Assembly (NCBI GenBank): GCA_002477805.1
Contig: DLKQ01000001.1
Coordinates: 28,630 to 34,207 of the forward strand
DNA: 5,578 nucleotides
DNA from: Christensenella sp. UBA7584
Lineage (GTDB): Bacteria > Bacillota > Clostridia > Christensenellales > UBA1242
Direction of reading: 5' to 3'
A program made the translations under genes and the position numbers. Below the pieces are notes generated by a model, which saw only the letters and a program-made list of their open reading frames with translations, was not told where the DNA came from and made no database searches. Positions 1-3,769 of this stretch are shown here, one piece after another. Every line of letters begins with the position of its first letter. Position 1 is the first letter of the stretch.

Positions 1-118
1 TTATGTTTAATTGCCATTGCGTTTCAAATGGCTTTCTTTCTTCCTGCCTTCTTTTAAAATCTTTCCAAACCTCACTAACCAACTCTTTTTGTTGTTTTTT
101 TGTTAAACTTTTATTCAT
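1..118 (-). CDS. Start of a probable phage portal protein gene (partial, runs off left edge)
   Basis: An ATG at 118-116 opens a frame that stays open for 39 codons to the window edge. The peptide starts MNKSLTKKQQ and has a charged helix followed by RRQEERKPFETQWQLNI at residues 23-39. A purine-rich ribosome site (AAAAGGAAAAAGGG on the minus strand, about 121-134) precedes the ATG. Portal proteins of Bacillota phages often begin with this kind of polar helix followed by a W-x-LN segment, and portal normally follows the terminase genes, which is its position here. The portal forms the dodecameric ring in the capsid vertex through which the terminase pumps DNA. The call rests on position and a short N-terminal resemblance; a different head protein cannot be excluded. 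The frame and start are solid, the product less so. Confidence 0.55.
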   Translation of the reverse strand, partial: MNKSLTKKQQKELVSEVWKDFKRRQEERKPFETQWQLNI

Positions 119-291
119 ATCCCTTTTTCCTTTTAAATCAAAATTTTACGCATAATTCAATAAATACAAAGTACTTTTCAAAAATGTAATAAAAATCTAT
201 TTTTATTGAAAATTTTAAATTTTTTATAATTTTTAAGCATTTTTTATTATTTTTTCCAATTTTTTACTCGCATTTTCTGCAAATTTTATTT
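119..291. other. Very A+T-rich spacer between terS-like and portal-like genes
   Basis: This 173-nt stretch contains only about 28 G or C bases (about 16%), far below the flanking genes. It holds only tiny frames (8 and 20 codons on the minus strand) without convincing ribosome sites. It includes an A/T-only inverted repeat at 188-207. On the minus strand a TTGAAA occurs near 177-182, but no good -10 sits at proper spacing. There is no GC-rich terminator hairpin, so transcription from the terminase block probably continues into the portal-like gene. Confidence 0.6.
188..207. repeat. A/T-only perfect inverted repeat, 9-bp arms
   Basis: The arms are AATAAAAAT (188-196) and ATTTTTATT (199-207), separated by CT. 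The pairing is perfect, but the arms contain no G or C, so an RNA hairpin would be weak. In such A+T-rich DNA this could arise by chance. It is not a convincing terminator. Confidence 0.3.
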
Positions 292-594
292 TTAGCATTT
301 TATATTCTCGCACTCGGACAACTCATTTAATAACTTTTCTTTTTCTTTTAAAAGTTCTTCTTCAGTCATTAGTTCATACCTGTTTTCATTATTGTCATCA
401 TAAATGCTTATAAGAGTTTTTACCGCGTTCATATCTGCTGGGGAATGTTTTTTTGAAATTTTTACCTTATTTTTTGTCATTTTCCCACTTTCTTCATCAA
501 GTGAAAATTCTTCAGTAACCTCTTCAAAATCATAACCCAAAGCCCTTTTTAAAAGCGCCTTTTCGACTCTTTCTCTTTCTTCACCCTCAAGCAT
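292..594 (-). CDS. Terminase small-subunit-like protein (C-terminal half only)
   Basis: A 100-aa, very acidic and lysine-rich, soluble protein. Residues 13-24 (ALLKRALGYDFE), the following acidic/beta stretch EEVTEEFSLDEESGKMTK, and KKHSPADMNAVKTLIS at 48-63 follow the layout of the C-terminal part of many Bacillota phage terminase small subunits: an ALGY-x-[YF] segment, an acidic linker, then KKH-x-PD-x-xA. The tail (about 75-97, ELMTEEELLKEKEKLLNELSE) is a predicted charged helix, as is common at the end of that family. Small subunits recognise phage DNA and regulate the large subunit's motor. The usual N-terminal helix-turn-helix is absent: the ATG follows an excellent ribosome site with no upstream in-frame room for it. 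The gene lies 6 nt after the terminase large stop, the reverse of the usual order. It may be a split or reduced TerS or an unrelated packaging accessory. The CDS is strong; the function is moderate. Confidence 0.7.
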   Translation of the reverse strand: MLEGEERERVEKALLKRALGYDFEEVTEEFSLDEESGKMTKNKVKISKKHSPADMNAVKTLISIYDDNNENRYELMTEEELLKEKEKLLNELSECENIKC

Positions 595-599
595 AAAGT

Positions 600-609
600 A
601 TCACCTCCT
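600..609 (-). promoter_or_regulatory. Full-length Shine-Dalgarno embedded in the terL 3' end
   Basis: On the minus strand the sequence AGGAGGTGAT is a 10-nt perfect complement of the typical 16S rRNA 3' end. Its AGG AGG TGA portion is also the last two arginine codons and the stop codon of the terminase large subunit. It lies 9 nt before the ATG at 594-592. It fixes the start of the 100-aa gene and couples its translation to the end of terL. Confidence 0.85.
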
Positions 610-2037
610 CATCTTTCCATTTAGTCTTGCTTTTCTAATTAGTCTATCTTTGTGAACCTGCACATCTGTCTTCACAACTTCAAAAACACTAGCCTCAGGT
701 CTTTGCATTATGTAGTACCTAAGTTCATCTAAAGCGTGATCATCTTTTTTTATTGGAATATCACTATCTCCCCACCAATAATTTTTTATTTCACGTATTA
801 AATTTACACAAGTGGAAAAAATTTTTATACGAACCTCTCCATTTACATTTTTGAGATAACTTTTAACCCTTGAAATCCCACTAAACAAATCTTTGTTTAC
901 TTTTGGGTTAACATTAATTCCATTGTCCCAAAAAAGTTCGGTAACACTTTTATTACTTGCAAGTGTTTTTTGATTGGCAGCCGAATCTATCAGAGCATCA
1001 ATCTTTCCATTGCGTTTTGGCCAATGCAAACTATCACACTTTTCCTTTATCTTTTGTGAATGCCATTCAACATTTTTCCCTGAAAAATAATGCTCCGCAA
1101 TAACCCAAATGTTACCATCAAAATCAACCGCATACCAATGCGCAGAAAGTGGGTTATGTAAACCTGGGTCTATAGAAATCGTGTCATACCATTCGTGTGG
1201 AATATCAAAAGGTTCAACCACGTGAATACTTGGATCAAATTCTGAATAAACAAGCCCGCCATAAGACATAAAATTCCCATAACGTCTACTTTGCAATTCC
1301 TCTTCTGATAAAGATGCTGTCATCTGATCAATTTCTTCTTTATCAAGGTACGGATTATCTGCCCACTCCATATGAATTGTCCAAATATCCTTATCATTTT
1401 TAGGGTTTAAATAAATTTGGCTGTAAACCCAAGATAAACTTTTAAGTGGAGTCATTGTTCCAAAAATCTCACCCTTTTTGTCTATAACACGCATTTTACA
1501 TTCCAAATAAATATCGTAAGGAGGTTCTTCATCAAACCACACAAAATCCAAACTTGTTCCTTGAAATTTTTCTCTACCCTGGTCACAACTTTTAAATCCA
1601 ATTCTACTAAGTCCACCAAAAACATTTTTTATTAAAATATAATCAATTACCCCATTTCTAACAGAATCTTTTCTTCCAGAAAGCATCACAACTTCTTCAA
1701 TCCAGTTTGGGTTTAAATAATCCAAAATTTTCTTTTGTGCAACATCACGTTGAACTTGCTGACTTAGTGAAACAACCCAACATTCAATATTTTTTTTATT
1801 TTCCCGATATGGGTGTATTCCCCTAGCAAGCCAAACAGTTTCTACCGCCCCACATTCACTTTTCCCACTTCTATTTCCACCAAAAACCCAGCGATTTCTA
1901 CACTGGCACTTGTGAAATGCTATCTGTTTTTGATGAACCTTTTTCCCAGTATTATATTTTGAAAGTTTGCTAGCTTTTAGTGCATTAAGACATTTATTCA
2001 CAATGTTTAGAGAATTTAAAATTTCCAAATAACGCAT
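601..2037 (-). CDS. terL: Phage terminase large subunit (packaging ATPase and nuclease)
   Basis: A 478-aa protein, normal length for TerL. It packages phage DNA: the N-terminal ATPase translocates DNA through the portal and the C-terminal RNase H-like nuclease cuts concatemers. Visible motifs: Walker A GGNRSGKS at 53-60; Walker B LDFVWFDEEP at 163-172, with D169 and the catalytic Glu E170; coupling motif FGTMTP at 192-197. Nuclease carboxylates are D290 (SIDPG), D351 (ALIDSAA) and the DDHALDELRY segment at 432-441 (D433/D437). All expected catalytic residues are present, so it looks functional. The ATG at 2037-2035 is preceded by AGAGGA at 5 nt spacing. No strong promoter lies directly upstream; it is probably read from the promoter of the activator gene at 3467, through the antisense of the intervening plus-strand gene, or from a weak site in 2038-2133. 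The terS-like gene follows with translational coupling. Confidence 0.96.
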   Translation of the reverse strand: MRYLEILNSLNIVNKCLNALKASKLSKYNTGKKVHQKQIAFHKCQCRNRWVFGGNRSGKSECGAVETVWLARGIHPYRENKKNIECWVVSLSQQVQRDVAQKKILDYLNPNWIEEVVMLSGRKDSVRNGVIDYILIKNVFGGLSRIGFKSCDQGREKFQGTSLDFVWFDEEPPYDIYLECKMRVIDKKGEIFGTMTPLKSLSWVYSQIYLNPKNDKDIWTIHMEWADNPYLDKEEIDQMTASLSEEELQSRRYGNFMSYGGLVYSEFDPSIHVVEPFDIPHEWYDTISIDPGLHNPLSAHWYAVDFDGNIWVIAEHYFSGKNVEWHSQKIKEKCDSLHWPKRNGKIDALIDSAANQKTLASNKSVTELFWDNGINVNPKVNKDLFSGISRVKSYLKNVNGEVRIKIFSTCVNLIREIKNYWWGDSDIPIKKDDHALDELRYYIMQRPEASVFEVVKTDVQVHKDRLIRKARLNGKMRR

Positions 2038-2061
2038 AATTTTCCTCTTTTTTTAGTTTTT

Positions 2062-2105
2062 ACCACAATAAAAAACAATAATTGCACCACAAGAAACAAT
2101 CATTG
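2062..2105. repeat. Imperfect tandem repeat with palindrome in divergent intergenic region
   Basis: Two copies of ACCACAA-(spacer)-AAACAAT-N-ATTG lie head to tail at 2062-2084 and 2086-2105; they differ by a 3-nt difference in the spacer and in the N base. In the second copy AAACAAT-C-ATTGTTT (2094-2108) is a perfect 7-1-7 inverted repeat; in the first copy CAAT-A-ATTG (2076-2084) is a shorter palindrome. The pair lies between the divergent starts of terL and the 269-aa membrane-protein gene, just upstream of the latter's ribosome site. It could be a paired operator for a phage regulator or a local duplication; the function is unknown. Confidence 0.5.
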
Positions 2106-2107
2106 TT

Positions 2108-2116
2108 TGATAAAAT
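2108..2116 (+). promoter_or_regulatory. Possible extended -10 promoter for the 269-aa gene
   Basis: TGATAAAAT has the TG-N extended -10 form, with TAAAAT matching 5 of 6 consensus bases. No good -35 lies at 16-18 nt. The predicted start of transcription (about 2123) would fall at the ribosome site itself (AAGGAG, 2122-2127), giving an almost leaderless message, so this call is weak. It overlaps the right end of the 7-1-7 inverted repeat (2094-2108), which would suit repression. Confidence 0.3.
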
Positions 2117-2133
2117 TTTACAAGGAGAAATAG

Positions 2134-2943
2134 ATGAAAGCTTATAGTATTGTTTGTTATATCTTTATAATATCCATAACTTTGTTTTTACCACAAACGT
2201 CACAAGAAGTTTTTGCAACAAACTCAGCTTCTTATTGCAGAATAACAACTGAAACTATTTTATATAAGTCACCAAACTCTTCGCAAAATTTAAATAATTT
2301 ATTTTTTAAGCCAACACCAACTTATTTCGCATATATTGAAGAAAATTTAGATGAGTTTTACAAAGTAAATTATATGGGCTGTGTTGGTTATGTGAAGAAA
2401 CAAGAAGTTACTCCTGTCTATCAGTCACCAAAGACACCTTTTCCAAAAGACATAACTTTTAATATCACAAACTCAGCAAGTGCTGTTGTTAGAGATATTC
2501 CAAGCACAGATGGAAAATTTGTCGGACTTGTTCCTTGTAGTGCCACTTTAACATATATTGGAGATATCGATGGTGATGAAGCCATAACAGGGCTTGGAAC
2601 AAAGTGGTATTATGTCAACTTTTCAAGTTTTGAACAAGGCAATATATGCGGATATATTTATGCACCACTAACAGAAAACTTAAGCCCAATAAGTCCTAAT
2701 GAAGAAGATTTATCCACAGTTCCAGCCAGTTCCGAACCTTTAGAAAATATTATTTCACCACAACTACTCAGCACTAATAACCTTTTAATTATTGGCGGTC
2801 TACTAATTGCTGGCATAATGCTTATTTTACTTATATTTATTCCTTTTAGAAAAACCAAAAAAGAAACAGCTTTTTTAAATCAACATTCCCAATTGACCTA
2901 TGATGACCATAAGAAAATAGACAACAATAATTTTGACTTTTAA
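2134..2943 (+). CDS. Secreted, membrane-anchored SH3-like repeat protein inside the packaging block
   Basis: A 269-aa protein of no recognised named family. Residues 1-28 form a signal peptide with a hydrophobic core and a likely cut after VFA (28). Two SH3-like beta-rich modules follow, about 34-95 (starting CRITTETILYKSP, ending VGYVKKQEVTPV) and about 108-178 (ending GNICGYIYAPL). A Ser/Pro/Glu-rich linker (180-214) leads to one membrane helix at about 216-237 and a basic tail FRKTKKE, then a polar 25-residue cytosolic end. Predicted topology is type I: SH3-like modules outside, short tail inside. Bacterial SH3 modules often bind cell wall or ligands, but no enzyme domain is present. AAGGAG at 2122-2127 supports the start. 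The gene is antisense to the phage block and its stop overlaps that of the activator gene by 4 nt. It shares blocks with the 580-aa protein at 3770. It may be lysogenic-conversion cargo, for example surface modification or superinfection exclusion; that role is inference. Confidence 0.85.
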   Translation: MKAYSIVCYIFIISITLFLPQTSQEVFATNSASYCRITTETILYKSPNSSQNLNNLFFKPTPTYFAYIEENLDEFYKVNYMGCVGYVKKQEVTPVYQSPKTPFPKDITFNITNSASAVVRDIPSTDGKFVGLVPCSATLTYIGDIDGDEAITGLGTKWYYVNFSSFEQGNICGYIYAPLTENLSPISPNEEDLSTVPASSEPLENIISPQLLSTNNLLIIGGLLIAGIMLILLIFIPFRKTKKETAFLNQHSQLTYDDHKKIDNNNFDF

Positions 2944-3467
2944 TTCCATAAAAATGCTCTTTTTTTAATTGGACAAAAATTAGTTAATTTCTCTATTTTT
3001 TCTTTTCTAGATTTTTTGTTATTTTCTTTAAATATATGAGATAGCCATTTTTCGCCTTTTAAATATTCTTTCAGATTAATATAGTTATAACCTTTGTTAA
3101 CCAAACTTAGATAAAATTCACCACACGCTTTTTCCATCAATCTTTGAATCGTTCTTTTGCTCTGCTTTAAAAAACGTCCTATTTCAGAATCATTCATACA
3201 ATCAAAGTATCTAAGTGTTAAAAGCTTTGCACTTTTTTGTGGAATTGAAACTAAACCTTCTTCTATTAAATATTTTAAGCAACAAAGTCTACGCTTCCTT
3301 TCAACTAACTCTATAACCAGATTAAAAGTGTCAAGTGTTTCAGAAAATCCTATAGTATAATGTGAATTCATACCCTTATCAATCACTTGTTTGTCAATTG
3401 ATTCAACAATTCTCCCTAAATACTTGTAAGCATCAAGCAAACTTTTTACTAAAATCTTTACTTTCAT
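2940..3467 (-). CDS. Sigma-region-4/ArpU-like phage transcription regulator
   Basis: A 175-aa protein with a helix-turn-helix at about 79-113: LLTLRYFDCMNDSEIGRFLK followed by the recognition helix QSKRTIQRLMEKA. The LRYF-x(5)-SEIG...RTIQR pattern is that of sigma-70 region 4 and of the ArpU/late-regulator proteins of Bacillota phages, which sit just before the packaging genes and activate late transcription. The N-terminal 70 residues are helical and charged; the C-terminal 40 are strongly basic (NNKKSRKEKIEK) and may add DNA contact. ATG 3467-3465 is preceded by AGAGGGG. It has a strong promoter at 3532-3559 and a roughly 58-nt leader with a GC-rich hairpin. It is first in the leftward block but is separated from terL by an antisense gene. 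It could alternatively serve as the DNA-binding part of a split terminase small subunit. The family call is good; the role is inferred from position. Confidence 0.78.
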   Translation of the reverse strand: MKVKILVKSLLDAYKYLGRIVESIDKQVIDKGMNSHYTIGFSETLDTFNLVIELVERKRRLCCLKYLIEEGLVSIPQKSAKLLTLRYFDCMNDSEIGRFLKQSKRTIQRLMEKACGEFYLSLVNKGYNYINLKEYLKGEKWLSHIFKENNKKSRKEKIEKLTNFCPIKKRAFLWN

Positions 3468-3505
3468 TTTTCCCCTCTTTTTTAAAATAATAATGTAAAT
3501 TGCCC

Positions 3506-3521
3506 TAGGGTTTTCGCCCTA
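3506..3521 (-). promoter_or_regulatory. Leader hairpin / GCCCTA repeats just after the regulator's transcription start
   Basis: TAGGG (3506-3510) and CCCTA (3517-3521) are complementary around a 6-nt loop. GCCCTA also occurs twice in the same direction (3502-3507 and 3516-3521), and CCCTAGGG (3503-3510) is itself a palindrome. This is the only GC-rich spot in the intergenic region and lies within a few bases of the predicted transcription start (about 3525). It could be an operator for a repressor or a 5' mRNA hairpin. It is too far from the ATG to mask the ribosome site directly and is not followed by a U-run, so it is not a terminator. Confidence 0.45.
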
Positions 3522-3531
3522 TCACAAGCAT

Positions 3532-3559
3532 TGTATAACATACATTCGCTATTTGTCAA
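3532..3559 (-). promoter_or_regulatory. Leftward promoter of the phage regulator gene
   Basis: On the minus strand a perfect TTGACA (-35, 3559-3554) is followed after 16 nt by TATACA (-10, 3537-3532), preceded by TGT to give an extended -10. This is a strong housekeeping-sigma promoter. It is predicted to start transcription near 3525, giving a leader of about 58 nt. A+T-rich DNA upstream (3571-3610) could act as an UP element. The -35 overlaps one arm (AACGAGCA) of a widely spaced inverted repeat. Confidence 0.72.
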
Positions 3560-3625
3560 CGAGCAGTGCCATATTTTTGAATAATATTTTAAAATAATTT
3601 TAAAAATTATAGCCTTTTGCTCGTT
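3558..3625. repeat. Widely spaced inverted repeat AACGAGCA / TGCTCGTT
   Basis: AACGAGCA at 3558-3565 and its exact complement TGCTCGTT at 3618-3625 are separated by 52 nt of very A+T-rich sequence containing two tandem near-copies of ATTTTAAAAT (3586-3595, 3597-3607). The left arm touches the -35 of the leftward promoter and the right arm adjoins the LexA-box promoter region. Paired operator sites that loop across a promoter are one explanation; chance is another. Confidence 0.35.
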
Positions 3626-3652
3626 TGAATATTTTCGAACATATGTTCTAAT
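3625..3652 (+). promoter_or_regulatory. Possible rightward promoter overlapped by the LexA box
   Basis: TTGAAT (3625-3630) and TCTAAT (3647-3652, 5 of 6 matches) are 16 nt apart, with the LexA box lying in the spacer and touching the -10, a classical layout for LexA repression. Transcription would begin near 3659 and run toward the 580-aa gene through the palindrome at 3668-3685. A TATAAT on the minus strand at 3611-3606 could serve a leftward SOS promoter instead, but its -35 is poor. Confidence 0.3.
3636..3649. promoter_or_regulatory. LexA/DinR (SOS) box
   Basis: CGAACATATGTTCT contains a perfect 12-bp palindrome GAACATATGTTC and matches 13 of 14 positions of the Bacillus/Clostridium LexA (DinR) box CGAACRNRYGTTYC; only the final base differs. 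It lies in the divergent control region, 77 nt upstream of the -35 of the phage regulator and about 120 nt before the 580-aa gene. LexA bound here would couple nearby transcription to DNA damage. No second match to GAAC-N4-GTTC was noticed elsewhere in the window. Confidence 0.68.
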
Positions 3653-3667
3653 TTTACACATAAAAAG

Positions 3668-3685
3668 ATGACAACAGTCTGTCAT
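3668..3685. repeat. Operator-like palindrome ATGACA-N6-TGTCAT
   Basis: Perfect 6-bp arms (3668-3673 and 3680-3685) flank ACAGTC. Size and symmetry fit a dimeric phage repressor or Cro-type operator. It is followed on the plus strand by ATTTAATTTTTTT, so in RNA it could also be a weak intrinsic terminator for the putative SOS promoter upstream. It lies 35 nt before the -35 of the 580-aa gene's promoter. Confidence 0.4.
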
Positions 3686-3719
3686 ATTTAATTTTTTTAA
3701 AAAATCTATATCAGTTTTC

Positions 3720-3747
3720 TTGCTTTTTTATAAATTTCTGATATAAT
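3720..3747 (+). promoter_or_regulatory. Rightward promoter of the 580-aa membrane protein gene
   Basis: TTGCTT (3720-3725), a 16-nt spacer, and a perfect TATAAT (3742-3747) with TG one base upstream (3739-3740) make an extended -10 promoter. The predicted start is near 3754, leaving a leader of about 16 nt that contains the AAAGGAG ribosome site (3758-3764), 5 nt from the ATG. This suggests housekeeping expression, including in a lysogen. Confidence 0.75.
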
Positions 3748-3769
3748 ATATAGGCTGAAAGGAGAACAA

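Larger units (their letters stand above)
3468..3769. other. Divergent control region (302 nt without a gene)
   Basis: The stretch separates the leftward regulator gene from the rightward 580-aa gene. From left to right it holds: the regulator's leader with a TAGGG/CCCTA hairpin (3506-3521), its promoter (-10 3532-3537, -35 3554-3559), an A+T tract (3571-3610), a LexA box (3636-3649), an operator-like palindrome (3668-3685), and the rightward promoter (-35 3720-3725, -10 3742-3747). A 67-codon minus-strand frame at 3482-3685 overlaps these sites and is not taken as a gene. Confidence 0.7.

Noticed and set aside
180..275. Tiny minus-strand frames of 8 and 20 codons in the A+T-rich gap
   Set aside because: No adequate Shine-Dalgarno and composition consistent with random A+T-rich sequence.
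2658..2858. 66-codon minus-strand frame
   Set aside because: Shadow of the linker and membrane helix of the 269-aa protein; no ribosome site or recognisable domain.
2940..2975. Terminator between the convergent 269-aa and regulator genes
   Set aside because: No stable GC-containing stem is present around the overlapping stop codons; only A/T-runs.
3157..3360. 67-codon plus-strand frame
   Set aside because: It lies wholly antisense inside the HTH regulator gene, which has a clear domain and ribosome site; no independent start signal.
3482..3685. 67-codon minus-strand frame (start MTDCCHLFMC)
   Set aside because: It covers the regulator's promoter, leader hairpin and the LexA box, has no ribosome site, and its product looks like translated A+T-rich noise.
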